Positions 1-9,145 of a stretch of 41,393 bases of DNA are shown here, in pieces. The notes beneath the pieces are model-generated. The model was given only the letters and a program-made list of their open reading frames with translations, was not told where the DNA came from and made no database searches. Source of the DNA: Rhodococcus maanshanensis NBRC 100610 (lineage in GTDB: Bacteria; Actinomycetota; Actinomycetes; Mycobacteriales; Mycobacteriaceae); contig NZ_BCXA01000057.1 in the NCBI RefSeq assembly GCF_001894865.1, positions 1 through 41,393 of the forward strand, read 5' to 3'. The translations under genes and the position numbers were made by a program. The number at the start of each line of letters is the position of its first letter. Position 1 is the first letter of the stretch.

Positions 1-279
1 GGGCTCCGGTGCGGCAGCGGGTGCGGGTGCGGCGGCTTCTCCTGCTGCGCCGATCACCGCGAGCTCTCCGCCGATCTCGACGGTCTCATCCTCGTGCGCG
101 ACGATCTTGGTCAGCACGCCTGCCACCGGGGAAGGGATCTCGGTGTCGACCTTGTCAGTGGAGACCTCGAGCAGGGGCTCGTCGACTTCGACCGTATCTC
201 CTTCCTGCTTGAGCCACCTCGTGACAGTCCCCTCGGTAACGCTCTCACCAAGAGCTGGCATCTGGACGGAGAAGGCCAT
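1..279 (-). CDS. sucB: Dihydrolipoamide acyltransferase E2, N-terminal part (cut by window edge)
   Basis: Only the first 93 codons are present; the rest lies beyond the left edge. The protein opens with a lipoyl domain (residues about 3-76) carrying the lipoylation motif DKVDTE, with Lys43 as the predicted lipoyl attachment site, followed by the start of an Ala/Pro-rich linker. This is the E2 component of a 2-oxo acid dehydrogenase complex; in mycobacteria the corresponding gene (dlaT, Rv2215) serves pyruvate dehydrogenase and peroxynitrite reductase, whereas many annotations call it sucB. The ATG at 279 is preceded by a GAGGAG ribosome binding site with 9-nt spacing. Which 2-oxo acid it serves cannot be told from the lipoyl domain alone. 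It is divergent from the small gene at 534. Confidence 0.93.
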   Translation of the reverse strand, partial: MAFSVQMPALGESVTEGTVTRWLKQEGDTVEVDEPLLEVSTDKVDTEIPSPVAGVLTKIVAHEDETVEIGGELAVIGAAGEAAAPAPAAAPEP

Positions 280-533
280 GCTTTTGACTCCTCGACAGTT
301 GTGTTCGGGTTGTTGAGTTTGCCGACTTGTGGTCGAAATTCATTGTGCGGGTCGTACTGGGTCCACGGGGCGTGTTGCGACGCGGATCCTCGCGGTCCCC
401 ATCCTGTCATTGATCGGATTCGCCCGTCCTATGAGGGCCTCGTCACATGTTCCACATTCGTTTCTCAGCAAGCGCTGGCAAACTCGAAACTGGACAGAAC
501 GGGCGGTCGCGCCACGGTGGGAGGAGGTAGGAC

Positions 534-872
534 GTGGGACTTTTCAGCAGGCTCTCGAGGGGACGTGCGGGTTCCGGCCGACACGGCATGCGGGGACCCG
601 ACGCCCAGTACCTGGCGAACTGGGCGCACACGCGCACCGGAGTCGAGGCCTACGTCGAGCCGCAGACCACCGTCACGCCGGTCACGGTCGTGCTCGTCGC
701 GAACGACGGGGAATGGACGCGACGCCCGGTCGGTGGAGCGCACGGCGCCCGCCGCCTGGGCGAGGATCTGCACATTCCTGTGTACGACGTCCGCAAGACC
801 GGGTATCCGCAGCGGATGCGCGACTACGACGCCCGGCAGAAGATCCTGCGCAACCGCGCCCGCGAGGCCTAG
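534..872 (+). CDS. Small conserved actinobacterial protein of unknown function
   Basis: 112 residues starting at GTG 534 behind a GAGGAGG ribosome binding site (521-527). It is basic, with no signal peptide or membrane segment. The C-terminal half has a pattern I recognise from short actinobacterial proteins next to sucB/pepA that are often labelled 'oxidoreductase' without basis: an 'ARRLGEDLHIPVYDVRKTGYP' type stretch followed by a run of Arg/Asp/Tyr residues. I see no nucleotide-binding or metal-binding motif that supports an enzymatic name. The gene is divergent from sucB across 254 nt and convergent with pepA; its stop codon touches the first arm of a three-hairpin palindrome that probably terminates both genes. 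Function unknown. Confidence 0.8.
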   Translation: MGLFSRLSRGRAGSGRHGMRGPDAQYLANWAHTRTGVEAYVEPQTTVTPVTVVLVANDGEWTRRPVGGAHGARRLGEDLHIPVYDVRKTGYPQRMRDYDARQKILRNRAREA

Positions 873-940
873 GCGACGGCGTCGCCCGTGAGTCTTTCCG
901 GCCCGAGGAGGGGCCGGAAAGACTCACGGGGCGTCAGCCC
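872..940. terminator. Three-hairpin palindrome between convergent genes (bidirectional terminator, repeat design A)
   Basis: Three adjacent inverted repeats: GGCGAC-GGC-GTCGCC (872-886), a perfect 20-bp inverted repeat with arms 885-904 and 911-930 (arm begins CCCGTGAGTC) around a 6-nt loop, and GGGC-GTCA-GCCC (929-940) whose loop holds the pepA stop codon. It sits exactly between two convergent stop codons. There is no U-tract, as is common in high-G+C actinobacteria. The same architecture with a different central sequence recurs at 14006-14076 and 36421-36490. Confidence 0.75.
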
Positions 941-2448
941 TGCTGCTCGATGTCCTCGAGGACGCTGATCATGGTCCGCACCGGGACCCCGGTTCCGCCC
1001 TTGCCGGTGTAGCCGAACGGCCCACCGGTGTTGTACGCCGGACCTGCCACGTCGATGTGGGCCCACTGCACGCCCTCGGCGACGAACTCCTTGAGGTAGA
1101 TCGCGGCGGCGAGCATGCCGCCCCACCGGTGGTTGGTGACGTTGGCCAGGTCGGCGACCTTCGAGTTTAGGTCCGCGCGCAGCTCGCCGGGCAGCGGCAT
1201 CGCCCAGGCGTTCTCGCCGATCTGCTGCGAGATGCGGGCGACGCGGTCGCGGAACTCGTCGGTGCCCATCACGCCGGGCGTGCGGTTGCCGAGCGCCACC
1301 ATCTGCGCCCCGGTCAGGGTCGCGGTGTCGATCAGGTAGTCGGGCTTTTCCTCGCAGGCACGAACGATGGCGTCCGCCAGGATCAACCGCCCCTCGGCGT
1401 CGGTGTTGATGACCTCGACCGTGGTGCCGCCGTACTGGGTGAGCACGTCGCCGGGGCGCTGGGCGGTGCTCGACGGCATGTTCTCGGCCATCGGTACCCA
1501 GGCGTCGACGCCGACCTTCAGCCCGAGCTTTGCGGCCAGCACGACCGTCGCGACCACCGCAGCGGCGCCGCCCATGTCGGAGGTCATGTTCTCCATGCCC
1601 GCGGCAGGCTTGATCGAGATGCCGCCGGTGTCGAAGGTGATGCCCTTGCCGACCAGGGCAACGGACTTCCCGCCGGATCCCTTGTGGGTGAGCCGGACCA
1701 GCCGCGGCTGACGCGAGGAGCCCTTGCCGACGCCGAGGATGCCGCCGAAGCCGGACTTCTCGAGTGCCTTCTCGTCGAGGATCTCGACCTCGAGCCCGGC
1801 CGCGGTGCCGAGCGCCTCGGCGCGGGCGGCGAACTCCGCCGGGTAGAGGTGGCTCGGCGGGGTGTTCACGAATTCACGCGCGGTGGCGACGGCCTCGGCG
1901 ATCGCGGCGGATCGGGCGAGGGTGCTCGTGGACTCCTTGTCGCCGGGCTCCTCGACGAGCAGTTCCACCCGGGCCAGCGGCTTTCCGTTGTCCTTCGGCG
2001 CCGACTTGGCCGACTTGAACCGGGTGAAGGTGTAGGCGCCGAGGGAGAAGCCCTCCGCCGCCGCGCCGAGGTCGAGGACGGACAGCGTGGTGGCCGCGAC
2101 GGTGGTCCCGGTCAGTGCGCGGGCCGCGACGCCGGCGCACTCGCGGATCCGCTGGGCGTCGACGTCGTCGGGGTCGCCGAGTCCCACCGCCAGGATGCTC
2201 GCGACGCCCGAGCCCGCGGGCGCCGGGATCCGGGTCAGCTCCTCCGCCTTGCCGGTGGCACCCACCGCGACCAGCCCGGCCAGCACCGCCTCGGCGGTCG
2301 CGTCGTCGAGCGCATCGCCGACCGAGGCCTCCGGGCCCTCGGTGCCCGTGGTGAGACCGATGACGAGGACCTCCGCCGACTCGGCGACGGATCCGGCCAG
2401 CGCGAGCTCGGGGCCGAGGGGTGCGGTGGGGGGCTTGGCGGCACTCAC
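934..2448 (-). CDS. pepA: Leucyl (cytosol) aminopeptidase, M17 family
   Basis: 504-residue M17 aminopeptidase that removes N-terminal residues from peptides using two divalent metal ions in a cytoplasmic hexamer. The N-terminal non-catalytic domain is followed by the catalytic domain with the family signatures [21 protein letters not shown] and NTDAEGRL; the Asp and Glu of the last motif are metal ligands and its Arg is catalytic in the family. I chose GTG 2448 because AGGAG lies 7-8 nt upstream; an ATG further upstream (2487) gives a 13-residue extension without a better ribosome binding site. It is divergent from gcvT (83 nt apart) and corresponds to mycobacterial pepB (Rv2213). Length and motifs are normal. 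Confidence 0.95.
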   Translation of the reverse strand: MSAAKPPTAPLGPELALAGSVAESAEVLVIGLTTGTEGPEASVGDALDDATAEAVLAGLVAVGATGKAEELTRIPAPAGSGVASILAVGLGDPDDVDAQRIRECAGVAARALTGTTVAATTLSVLDLGAAAEGFSLGAYTFTRFKSAKSAPKDNGKPLARVELLVEEPGDKESTSTLARSAAIAEAVATAREFVNTPPSHLYPAEFAARAEALGTAAGLEVEILDEKALEKSGFGGILGVGKGSSRQPRLVRLTHKGSGGKSVALVGKGITFDTGGISIKPAAGMENMTSDMGGAAAVVATVVLAAKLGLKVGVDAWVPMAENMPSSTAQRPGDVLTQYGGTTVEVINTDAEGRLILADAIVRACEEKPDYLIDTATLTGAQMVALGNRTPGVMGTDEFRDRVARISQQIGENAWAMPLPGELRADLNSKVADLANVTNHRWGGMLAAAIYLKEFVAEGVQWAHIDVAGPAYNTGGPFGYTGKGGTGVPVRTMISVLEDIEQQG

Positions 2449-2517
2449 TTCGATCTCCTGATCTGTTGGTGAACAACTGCGCGCCAACTCTAGTGCGGGT
2501 GCGAAGCCCCGGTCGGC

Positions 2518-2523
2518 TAGCGT
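2518..2523 (+). promoter_or_regulatory. Candidate -10 box for leaderless gcvT mRNA
   Basis: TAGCGT lies 8 nt before the gcvT ATG (2532), and there is no Shine-Dalgarno sequence in between. The spacing fits a transcript starting at or near the start codon. No clear -35 box is visible. Confidence 0.5.
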
Positions 2524-2531
2524 GGACGCCC

Positions 2532-3632
2532 ATGAGCGACGCTGAACTCTTGCAGGGCCCCCTCCGCGCGGTGCACGCCGAACTGGGTGCCACCTTCGCC
2601 CCGTTCGGTGGCTGGGAGATGCCGGTTTCCTATGCGGGTGTGGTGGCCGAGCACACCGCGGTGCGCGAGAGTGTCGGCGTCTTCGACGTGAGCCACCTGG
2701 GCAAGGCGCTGGTCGTGGGCCCGGGTGCGGCGGAGTTCGTGAACGCCTCTCTCACCAACGATCTGGGCAAGATCGGACCGGGCCAGGCGCAGTACACCCT
2801 CTGCGCCACCGAGACGGGCGGCGTCACCGACGACCTGATCGCCTACTACGTCAGCGACGACGAGGTCTTCCTCGTCCCGAACGCGGCCAACACCGCGGCC
2901 GTCGTCGCCGAGCTGGCCGCAAAGGCGCCCGCCGGGATCACCGTGACCGATCAGCATCGCGAGTTCGGTGTGCTCGCCGTGCAGGGCCCGAAGTCCGCGG
3001 AAATTCTTGCCGCGCTCGGGCTTCCGTCCGACATGGAGTACATGTCCTTTGCCGACGCCACCTTCGGGGGAGTCACCGTCCGGGTGTGCCGCACCGGCTA
3101 CACCGGTGAGCACGGCTACGAACTGCTCCCCGCATGGGACGACTGCGAGAAGGTGTTCCGCGCGCTCGTCGCCGAGGTCCGTGCTGCGGGCGGCGAGGTC
3201 GCCGGGCTCGGCGCCCGCGACACCCTGCGTACCGAGGCGGGCTACCCGCTGCACGGTCACGAACTGTCGACGGAGATCTCGCCGCTGCAGGCGCGCTGCG
3301 GCTGGGCGATCGGGTGGAAGAAGCCGGAGTTCTGGGGTCGCGCCGCGCTGGTCGCGGAGAAGGAGGCCGGACCGGCCCGCAAGATGTGGGGCATCAAGGC
3401 GCTCGACCGCGGCGTGCTGCGACAGGGCCAGACCGTCATGCGTGACGGCGCCCCGATCGGGGAGACCACCTCGGGCACCTTCTCGCCCACCCTCAAGGTC
3501 GGGATCGCCCTGGCGCTCATCGATTCGGATGCGGGTGTCGGCGCGGGCGATCAGATCGACGTCGACGTCCGCGGCAGGGCGTTGCGCTGCGAGGTCGTCA
3601 ACCCGCCGTTCGTCCCCGTGAACACCAAGTAG
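2532..3632 (+). CDS. gcvT: Glycine cleavage system T protein (aminomethyltransferase)
   Basis: 366 residues. It transfers the aminomethyl carbon from lipoylated H protein to tetrahydrofolate, releasing ammonia, together with GcvP, GcvH and lipoamide dehydrogenase (none of which is in this window). Sequence features are typical: the [10 protein letters not shown] opening, the FDVSHLGK segment near residue 55, [13 protein letters not shown] in the middle domain, and a C-terminal barrel domain with [16 protein letters not shown] 2532 is preceded by a TANNNT box and no ribosome binding site, so the message may be leaderless. ilvE follows 32 nt downstream but has its own TANNNT box. It matches Rv2211c in order and size. 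Confidence 0.96.
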   Translation: MSDAELLQGPLRAVHAELGATFAPFGGWEMPVSYAGVVAEHTAVRESVGVFDVSHLGKALVVGPGAAEFVNASLTNDLGKIGPGQAQYTLCATETGGVTDDLIAYYVSDDEVFLVPNAANTAAVVAELAAKAPAGITVTDQHREFGVLAVQGPKSAEILAALGLPSDMEYMSFADATFGGVTVRVCRTGYTGEHGYELLPAWDDCEKVFRALVAEVRAAGGEVAGLGARDTLRTEAGYPLHGHELSTEISPLQARCGWAIGWKKPEFWGRAALVAEKEAGPARKMWGIKALDRGVLRQGQTVMRDGAPIGETTSGTFSPTLKVGIALALIDSDAGVGAGDQIDVDVRGRALRCEVVNPPFVPVNTK

Positions 3633-3651
3633 CCGCCCGCACCCGGTTCGA

Positions 3652-3657
3652 TAGGAT
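3652..3657 (+). promoter_or_regulatory. Candidate -10 box for leaderless ilvE mRNA
   Basis: TAGGAT is 7 nt before the ilvE ATG at 3665, with no ribosome binding site between, so ilvE may have its own leaderless transcript in addition to read-through from gcvT. Confidence 0.55.
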
Positions 3658-3664
3658 TCCCGCC

Positions 3665-4768
3665 ATGACTGGTGTTCTCGACTTCACGCGCATCCCGCAC
3701 CCCTCGCCCGCCACCGCCGCGGAGCGCGATCAGGTGCTGGCTGCTCCCGGGTTCGGGAAGTTCTTCACCGATCACATGGTGACGATCGACTACACCGAGG
3801 GGCGCGGGTGGCACAGCCCGACCGTGCAGCCGTACGCCCCGCTGCAGCTGGACCCGGCGGCCATGGTGCTGCACTACGGCCAGGCGATCTTCGAGGGGCT
3901 CAAGGCCTACCGCCAGCAGGACGGGTCCATCGCCTCGTTCCGGGTGACGGCGAACGCGGACCGGTTGCGCGCCTCGGCCCGCCGCATCGCGATGCCCGAG
4001 CTGCCCGACGATCTGTTCCTCGCCTCGATCACCGAGCTGCTCGCGGTGGACCGGGACTGGGTACCGGCCGCAGGCGGTGAGGACTCGCTGTACATGCGCC
4101 CCTTCATGATCTCGACCGAGGTCGGGCTCGGGGTGCGACCGTCCACCGAGTACCGGTACCTGCTGATCGCCTCGCCTGCCAGTGCGTACTTCCCGCGCGG
4201 GGTCAAGCCGGTGAGCGTGTGGCTGTCCACCGAGTACGTGCGCGCTGCTCCCGGCGGCACCGGTGCGGCCAAGTTCGCCGGCAACTACGCGGCCTCGCTG
4301 GTCGCGCAGGCGCAGGCGGCCGACGAGGGCTGCGACCAGGTGGTGTGGCTCGACGCGAACGAGCGCCGCTACGTCGAGGAGATGGGCGGGATGAACCTGT
4401 TCTTCGTCTTCGGGTCCGGTTCCTCCGCCCGCCTGGTGACCCCCGAGCTGTCCGGTGCGCTACTGCCCGGCATCACCCGCGACTCGCTGCTGACGCTGGC
4501 CACCGATGCGGGGTTCGCGGTCGAGGAGCGCAAGATCAGCACCGACGAGTGGCGCGAGAAGGCCGCCTCCGGTGAGATCACCGAGGTGTTCGCCTGTGGC
4601 ACGGCCGCGGTGATCACCCCCGTCGGCACGGTGAAGTCGGCCGCGGGTGAGTTCACCATCGGCGACGGGGAGTCGGGCGAGGTGACAATGGCGCTGCGCG
4701 ACACCCTCACCGGGATCCAGCGTGGCACCTTCGCGGACACCCACGGCTGGATGTCCACGCTGGCCTGA
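3665..4768 (+). CDS. ilvE: Branched-chain amino acid aminotransferase (PLP class IV)
   Basis: 367 residues, the usual length of the actinobacterial enzyme. It transaminates Leu, Ile and Val with 2-oxoglutarate, the last step of branched-chain amino acid synthesis. The catalytic PLP lysine is predicted at Lys203 within [12 protein letters not shown]. Other class IV landmarks are FEGLKAYR near residue 78, a [20 protein letters not shown] segment holding the PLP-binding Glu, and [10 protein letters not shown] near the C terminus. It lies 32 nt after gcvT in the same orientation and matches Rv2210c. The carboxylate-binding and PLP motifs look intact, so I expect a functional enzyme. Confidence 0.96.
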   Translation: MTGVLDFTRIPHPSPATAAERDQVLAAPGFGKFFTDHMVTIDYTEGRGWHSPTVQPYAPLQLDPAAMVLHYGQAIFEGLKAYRQQDGSIASFRVTANADRLRASARRIAMPELPDDLFLASITELLAVDRDWVPAAGGEDSLYMRPFMISTEVGLGVRPSTEYRYLLIASPASAYFPRGVKPVSVWLSTEYVRAAPGGTGAAKFAGNYAASLVAQAQAADEGCDQVVWLDANERRYVEEMGGMNLFFVFGSGSSARLVTPELSGALLPGITRDSLLTLATDAGFAVEERKISTDEWREKAASGEITEVFACGTAAVITPVGTVKSAAGEFTIGDGESGEVTMALRDTLTGIQRGTFADTHGWMSTLA

Positions 4769-4816
4769 GCGGTCGCAGCCTTGTGAGGCGCCGGCACCGG
4801 GTGTACATCTGGAGCC

Positions 4817-5353
4817 ATGGGCGTCGCACGTCAGATCGGCTCGATGCGCCGGGTGTTCCCCACGGCGCGCCGCAACAAGTCGGACGCTTTCCGCTGGCTC
4901 GGCAGGCGACCGCAGCTGCTCGCGGCGATCGCCGTGCACGAGGCCGCGCTGGTGACCAGCGGGAGGGTCGACATGCGGCTCAAGGCGCTGGGTGAGATCA
5001 AGGCGGCCGCGCTGACCAACTGTGAGTACTGCCTCGACATCGGCTCGGCGTTCGCCCGCGACCTCGGCCTGACCGAGGCGCAGCTGCGCGCCCTGCCGAC
5101 CTTCCGCGACAGCGGCGAGTTCGACGACACCGAGAAGCTGGTCCTCGAGCTGGCCGAGGCGATGAGCCGCACGCCTGCCCACATCGGCGACGATCTGCGC
5201 GCGCGGCTCCTCGGCAGGTTCAGCAGGACACAGCTCACGGAGCTCGCCGCGGCGATCGCATGGGAGAACCATCACGGTCGGCTGAACCAGGCCCTCGGTA
5301 TCCGGCCATCGGGGTTCTCCGACGGCGGGTTCTGCGTCGTGCCGGAGAAGTAG
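4817..5353 (+). CDS. Carboxymuconolactone decarboxylase/AhpD-family protein
   Basis: 178-residue alpha-helical protein. Residues 60-80 contain ALTNCEYCLDIG, a CxxC pair (Cys69, Cys72) followed by an acidic/helical stretch, the redox-active arrangement of AhpD-like proteins. AhpD-type proteins act as thiol reductants for peroxiredoxins, but many members of this domain family have other or unknown roles, and a bare CxxC does not settle the substrate. ATG 4817 follows GTGTACATCT, which could serve as a -10 box for a leaderless message; GGAG just before the start is too close for a good ribosome binding site. It is convergent with the tetR gene (30 nt between stops), so co-regulation with the downstream cupin is not indicated. 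Confidence 0.82.
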   Translation: MGVARQIGSMRRVFPTARRNKSDAFRWLGRRPQLLAAIAVHEAALVTSGRVDMRLKALGEIKAAALTNCEYCLDIGSAFARDLGLTEAQLRALPTFRDSGEFDDTEKLVLELAEAMSRTPAHIGDDLRARLLGRFSRTQLTELAAAIAWENHHGRLNQALGIRPSGFSDGGFCVVPEK

Positions 5354-5383
5354 CGCCTGAGCCCGACCCGACCCGGGTATCGT

Positions 5384-5947
5384 TCAGCGGGCTGGCGTCA
5401 GGCGCCGGGCGAGCATCCGTCCGACGCTGTGCAGTGGAGCCGGATCCTGTTGTGCCCTGGCGAGAACGAGCGCGCCCTCGAGTGCGGAGAGCGTCAGGAC
5501 CGCCTCGTCGGCGGCCTCGTCGGGCGCCCAGCCGTCCGCCTCGAGCTTGGCGGCGAGCAGGGACAGCCAGGAGTCGTATCCGTCGGCGCAGGATGCCCTG
5601 ATGACGGGCGATTCGGTCGCGGCGTCCAGGGTGGCGGTGGCAAGCGCGCAGCCGCGTTCGTAGTCGGATTCCACCAGCCGGGCCGCCAGTGCCGCGGCGA
5701 AGGCGGCCACCGCCGTTCCGGAGTCGGGCGAGCTGTCCAACAGGTGCGAGATGAAGGCCGCCATCGTCGAACCCCTGTGTCGCAGAGCGACTCCCGCGAG
5801 CTCCTCCTTTCCGCCAGGGAAATGGAAGTACAGCGATCCCTTGGTCGTGCCGCTCTCCGTCAGAACCTCGGCCATACCGGTTCCTGTGTAGCCGCGGCGC
5901 TGCAGCAGGTCCGCGGCCGCCTCGACGAGCTGATCACGAGTAGACAT
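5384..5947 (-). CDS. TetR-family repressor, LmrA/YxaF type
   Basis: 187 residues. The N-terminal helix-turn-helix domain (about 5-50) runs MSTRDQLVEAAADLLQ... with the recognition region TKGSLYFHFPGGKEEL, a signature I associate with the LmrA/YxaF subgroup rather than generic TetR proteins. The C-terminal ligand domain is divergent. ATG 5947 is chosen because the helix-turn-helix begins immediately after it. The gene is divergent from a cupin gene 143 nt away, and two similar imperfect palindromes (5957-5972 and 6022-6037) lie between them, one close to this gene's start and one inside the cupin promoter. I infer autoregulation and repression of the cupin gene; the ligand is unknown. Confidence 0.88.
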   Translation of the reverse strand: MSTRDQLVEAAADLLQRRGYTGTGMAEVLTESGTTKGSLYFHFPGGKEELAGVALRHRGSTMAAFISHLLDSSPDSGTAVAAFAAALAARLVESDYERGCALATATLDAATESPVIRASCADGYDSWLSLLAAKLEADGWAPDEAADEAVLTLSALEGALVLARAQQDPAPLHSVGRMLARRLTPAR

Positions 5948-5956
5948 GTCGCACAC

Positions 5957-5972
5957 TGTACCAGTCGGTATA
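5957..5972. promoter_or_regulatory. Candidate TetR operator 1 (autoregulatory)
   Basis: TGTACCAGTCGGTATA, an imperfect palindrome with the core ACC-N4-GGT, starting 10 nt upstream of the tetR start codon. It resembles the tagACC-N4-GGTcta boxes described for LmrA/YxaF-type repressors. Confidence 0.5.
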
Positions 5973-6012
5973 CATCGGTTCAGCGTTATACGTGCGGAAA
6001 TGCTTCGAATCA

Positions 6013-6041
6013 TTGACAGGCTAGACCGTTCGGTACAGGAT
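6013..6041 (+). promoter_or_regulatory. Cupin promoter with candidate TetR operator 2 between -35 and -10
   Basis: A perfect -35 TTGACA (6013-6018) is followed 17 nt later by CAGGAT (6036-6041) as a candidate -10. The second palindrome TAGACCGTTCGGTACA (6022-6037) occupies the spacer and touches the -10, an ideal place for repression. It shares the ACC-N4-GGT core and spacing with the site at 5957. Confidence 0.55.
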
Positions 6042-6090
6042 TTGGCTCACCGCGGTGCACGGGTGCCGCCGAGACAGAAGGGTGGTTGGC

Positions 6091-6597
6091 ATGAGCGAGA
6101 CGATCGAACCGACGGTGCTCGGTCCCGACGAGGATCCGGCGGGCACCCTCGCGTCCTCCGGGGCGCGAATCATGGTGCGCGACAATCAGACCGACGGAGG
6201 CTTCTCCCTCGTCGAGCATCGGGTCCCGCCGAAGCGGCTGACGTCGCCGGTACACCGGCACGCCAGGGAGGACGAGTACACGGTGGTGCAGTCGGGGCGG
6301 GTCGCCGCGCTTCTCGGCGACCGGGTGGTCTATGCCGAGGCAGGCGCGATGATCTTCAAGCCGAGGGGGCAGTGGCACGCGGTGTGGAACCCCGACGACC
6401 GCGAGGCGCGATTCCTCGAGATCATCACCCCAGGGGGACTCGAGGGCCTGTTCGAGCAGGTTCCGGAGCTGCAGGCCGACGGCGGTGTTCCCGATACGAC
6501 CGCCCTCGCCGAGCGTTACGGCATCGAGTTCGACCTGGTCGCCACCGCGGGCCTCGTGCACGCCCACGGGGTGAGCTTCGGCCCCCATTCCGGATAG
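6091..6597 (+). CDS. Cupin-domain protein
   Basis: 168 residues with a single cupin barrel. Motif 1 is VHRHAREDEYTVVQSG with His55, His57 and an acidic residue (Glu62) placed as in metal-binding cupins; motif 2 is RGQWHAVWNP with His96. A metal-dependent dioxygenase, isomerase or small-molecule binding role is possible; the family is too broad to choose. A C-terminal tail of about 60 residues follows the barrel. ATG 6091 follows a weak purine-rich AAGGGTGG. The gene is divergent from the LmrA/YxaF-type repressor and has a candidate operator inside its promoter, so it is probably the repressor's main target. Confidence 0.85.
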   Translation: MSETIEPTVLGPDEDPAGTLASSGARIMVRDNQTDGGFSLVEHRVPPKRLTSPVHRHAREDEYTVVQSGRVAALLGDRVVYAEAGAMIFKPRGQWHAVWNPDDREARFLEIITPGGLEGLFEQVPELQADGGVPDTTALAERYGIEFDLVATAGLVHAHGVSFGPHSG

Positions 6598-6622
6598 CGA
6601 CCACGTCCGGACGGGCGGGCCC

Positions 6623-6657
6623 TTGGGTTCGTGCTCAGCCGCCGAGCGCGAACCCAA
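6623..6657. terminator. Bidirectional hairpin terminator between cupin gene and cobS
   Basis: A 14-bp stem (6623-6636 with 6644-6657, one U-G pair) around a 7-nt loop; the left arm reads TTGGGTTCGTGCTC. The cobS stop codon falls at the arm/loop border. It lies between two convergent genes. Confidence 0.7.
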
Positions 6658-7405
6658 CGGCAACCACCGTCACCGTCACCTCGACCGCCGCGCCGAGCAC
6701 GTCCCCGGTGACGCCGCCGAACCGGCGGACGCAGTGCCGCGTCAGCAGCGCCGTCGCGCCCAGCGCCGCGAGCACCACGACCGGGCCCTGCCACCAGCGT
6801 CCTGGCACCGCGAACGCGGCGGCCGCGGTCAGCGCCAGGGACCACAGCGCGCACGACCACCGGCCCTGGCTGTCGGCGACCAGCGCACCGAATCCGGTCG
6901 GGCCCGCCGCGGGAACCCCGCGCCTGCACACGAGCACGACCGCCACCCGGCCCGCCGCCACCGCGACACCGATCGCGATCCACTGCCCGGACTGGGCCAG
7001 CGCGCCGAACGAGAGCGCCTGCGCGCCGATGCAGACGATGAGGGCGACGACGCCGAAGGGACCGACGCCCCCGCCGCGCATCACCTCGAGGGCGCGCGCG
7101 GGCGGCCCGTAGCAGCCGAGCCCGTCGACGGTGTCCGCCAGCCCGTCGACGTGCATGCCGCGGGTGAGCAGGGCCAGTGCCGTCACCGCGACCAGCCCGG
7201 CCAGGGCCGTATCGAGCGAGGCCGCGAGCAGCAGCCAGAGCAGGCCGGCGCAGGTGGCGCCGAGCAGCAGCCCGACCACCGGGGTCGCGGCGATGGCCCG
7301 ACGGCCCGCGGCCCTGTCGATCGGCTGCGCGTCGGGATCGTGGCGCGCGGGCAGCACGGTCAGCCAGGACAGTGCGAGCCGGATCCCGCCGAGTGCGGCA
7401 GTCAC
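6635..7405 (-). CDS. cobS: Adenosylcobinamide-GDP ribazoletransferase (cobalamin synthase)
   Basis: 256-residue integral membrane protein with several hydrophobic segments. It joins adenosylcobinamide-GDP to alpha-ribazole (or its phosphate) in the final assembly of adenosylcobalamin at the membrane. The Asp-rich cytoplasmic motif GMHVDGLADTVDGLG, characteristic of the Mg-dependent family, is present near residue 85. I chose GTG 7405, 2 nt after the cobT stop, giving the N terminus MTAALGGIRLALSWLTVLPA, which matches how these proteins normally open. Translation is probably coupled to cobT. Mycobacterial counterpart: Rv2208. Confidence 0.93.
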   Translation of the reverse strand: MTAALGGIRLALSWLTVLPARHDPDAQPIDRAAGRRAIAATPVVGLLLGATCAGLLWLLLAASLDTALAGLVAVTALALLTRGMHVDGLADTVDGLGCYGPPARALEVMRGGGVGPFGVVALIVCIGAQALSFGALAQSGQWIAIGVAVAAGRVAVVLVCRRGVPAAGPTGFGALVADSQGRWSCALWSLALTAAAAFAVPGRWWQGPVVVLAALGATALLTRHCVRRFGGVTGDVLGAAVEVTVTVVAVGFALGG

Positions 7406-7407
7406 CG

Positions 7408-8529
7408 TCAGTGCGCCTCGGCTTCGGTCTCGTCGTCGGCCGTGGAATCGGTTGCGGACTCCCCGGATTCGGTGCTCACGCCCGCGTCGGCGAACGTCGC
7501 CATCTCGGCGAGGGTGGCGACCGCGGACTGCAGCACCGGCAGCGCCACCAGCGCGCCGGACCCCTCGCCGAGCCGCATGCCGAGGTCGAGGATCGGGTCG
7601 AGACGCAGGTGCTTGAGCGCGATGGTGTGCGCGGGTTCGGTGGAGCGGTGCCCGGCGACCCACCACTCGCGGGCGCCGGGAGCGAGGTCCTCCGCGACCA
7701 TGGCGGCGGCCGTCACCACGACGCCGTCGAGGATGACGGGGGTCCGACGCAGCGCGGCCTGGGCCAGCAATCCGGCCATCGCCGCGAGATCCGCTCCCGC
7801 GCCCACCCGCAGCAGCGCGACCGGGTCGGCGGTGACGGGCCGGACCCGGCGCATCGCGTCGCGGATGGCGGCGGTCTTGCGGATCCAGCCGGCGTCGTCG
7901 ACACCGGTGCCACGCCCGACCGCGGCGACCGGTTCGGTGTTGGTCAGCGCGGCGATCAGCACCGTCGCGGGGGTGGTGTTGCCGATGCCCATCTCACCCG
8001 CGATCAGCAGGTCGGCCCCGCCGTCGATCTCCTCGTCGGCGATGGCGCGGCCAGCGGCGATGGCCTGCAGCGTCTCCGACTCGCTGAGCGCGTCCTCGCG
8101 GTCGATGGAGCCGCTCGAGCGCCGGACCTTGTGTGTCGAGACGGTGGGGTCGGTGTCGGTCGCGACGGCGATGTCGACCACCCGGACCCCCGCCCCCGTT
8201 GTGGCGGCGAGCGCGTTCACGGCCGCACCGCCCGCCTGGAAGTTGGCCACCATCTGCGCGGTCACCTCGGCGGGGTATGCGGACACGCCGTGCGCTGTCA
8301 CGCCGTGGTCGCCCGCGAAGACCACCACCCGGGGGCGGCCGAACGCCCGGGGCGGGCACTGGCCCTGGCAGGCCGCCACCCATCCGCCGAGCGCCTCGAG
8401 CCGGCCGAGCGACCCCGCGGGCTTGGTCAGCTGCTGCTGGCGGGCGTCGGCCTCGGCCGCGACGGCCGGGTCCGGGGGAGTGACGGCCTCGAAGGCCGCC
8501 TCGGATGGGATGCCCGATTCGGTTGTCAC
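7408..8529 (-). CDS. cobT: Nicotinate-nucleotide--dimethylbenzimidazole phosphoribosyltransferase
   Basis: 373 residues. It makes alpha-ribazole phosphate from 5,6-dimethylbenzimidazole and nicotinate mononucleotide, activating the lower ligand of cobalamin. Visible family features are [11 protein letters not shown] near the N terminus, [33 protein letters not shown], and the C-terminal [13 protein letters not shown] whose Glu is the catalytic base in the family. A Ser/Thr/Asp/Glu-rich tail of about 30 residues after the conserved domain is unusual and probably disordered. The start is GTG 8529 with AGAGGT about 8 nt upstream. It lies 55 nt after cobU and 2 nt before cobS; counterpart Rv2207. 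Confidence 0.95.
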   Translation of the reverse strand: MTTESGIPSEAAFEAVTPPDPAVAAEADARQQQLTKPAGSLGRLEALGGWVAACQGQCPPRAFGRPRVVVFAGDHGVTAHGVSAYPAEVTAQMVANFQAGGAAVNALAATTGAGVRVVDIAVATDTDPTVSTHKVRRSSGSIDREDALSESETLQAIAAGRAIADEEIDGGADLLIAGEMGIGNTTPATVLIAALTNTEPVAAVGRGTGVDDAGWIRKTAAIRDAMRRVRPVTADPVALLRVGAGADLAAMAGLLAQAALRRTPVILDGVVVTAAAMVAEDLAPGAREWWVAGHRSTEPAHTIALKHLRLDPILDLGMRLGEGSGALVALPVLQSAVATLAEMATFADAGVSTESGESATDSTADDETEAEAH

Positions 8530-8584
8530 AGTTGACCTCTCACTTCAGCGCGGTACAGCTTGACCGTGCCACTTGAATTCGGCG

Positions 8585-9142
8585 TCACTTGAGTCTGGTC
8601 GCCAGCCCGGCAACCACGAGGAGCACCTCGTCGCAGACCTGGGCCATCCTCGCGTTGAGGGAGCCGATCTCGTCTCGGAACAGTCGACCGGACCGGGTCT
8701 CGGGGATCACCCCCAGCCCCACCTCCGGGCTGACCAGGACGAGTCTGCCGCGATGGTCCGCGACGGCGTCGACCAGGTCGTCGATGCGCGGGGCGAGGGT
8801 GCCTCGCGGGAGTTCCCAGGCCTGGGCCGCGTCCATCTCCGCGGTCAGCCAGGTGCCGAGATCGTCGACCATCGTCGGGGCTGCGTCGGTGCGCAGCAGT
8901 TCGGCCAGCCCGGTGCCGGTCGCGCTCTCGACGGTGGTCCACTCCCGTGGCCGGCGGCTGCGGTGCGCCTCGATCCGCTGCTCCCAGTCGGCGTCGGAGG
9001 CGTCGAGGCGGGCCGTGGCGATGTAGCGGACGGCGCTCGGCGCCGACCCGTCCATCAGGGCCTCGGCGTGGCCGGACTTGCCGGACCTGGCCCCGCCGAG
9101 CACGAGGGTGCGCAGCGGCGGTTGCGGGGCGGGGGACGGCAC
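8585..9142 (-). CDS. cobU: Adenosylcobinamide kinase / adenosylcobinamide-phosphate guanylyltransferase
   Basis: 185 residues. It phosphorylates adenosylcobinamide and adds GMP from GTP, giving the substrate for CobS. The P-loop GGARSGKS spans residues 16-23 and the family's guanylylated histidine is likely His60 in RIEAHRSRRP. The start is GTG 9142, only 3 nt beyond the stop of the upstream glxA-like gene, so the two are probably translated from one message. In M. tuberculosis cobU lies elsewhere (Rv0254c), so its presence beside cobT and cobS, behind a regulator gene, is a lineage difference. Confidence 0.93.
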   Translation of the reverse strand: MPSPAPQPPLRTLVLGGARSGKSGHAEALMDGSAPSAVRYIATARLDASDADWEQRIEAHRSRRPREWTTVESATGTGLAELLRTDAAPTMVDDLGTWLTAEMDAAQAWELPRGTLAPRIDDLVDAVADHRGRLVLVSPEVGLGVIPETRSGRLFRDEIGSLNARMAQVCDEVLLVVAGLATRLK

Positions 9143-9145
9143 GGG

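Noticed and set aside
4769-4816. AhpD-like gene as part of the ilvE operon
   Set aside because: The gap is short, but a TACATC-type box before its start and lack of functional relation make independent transcription equally likely; no evidence decides.
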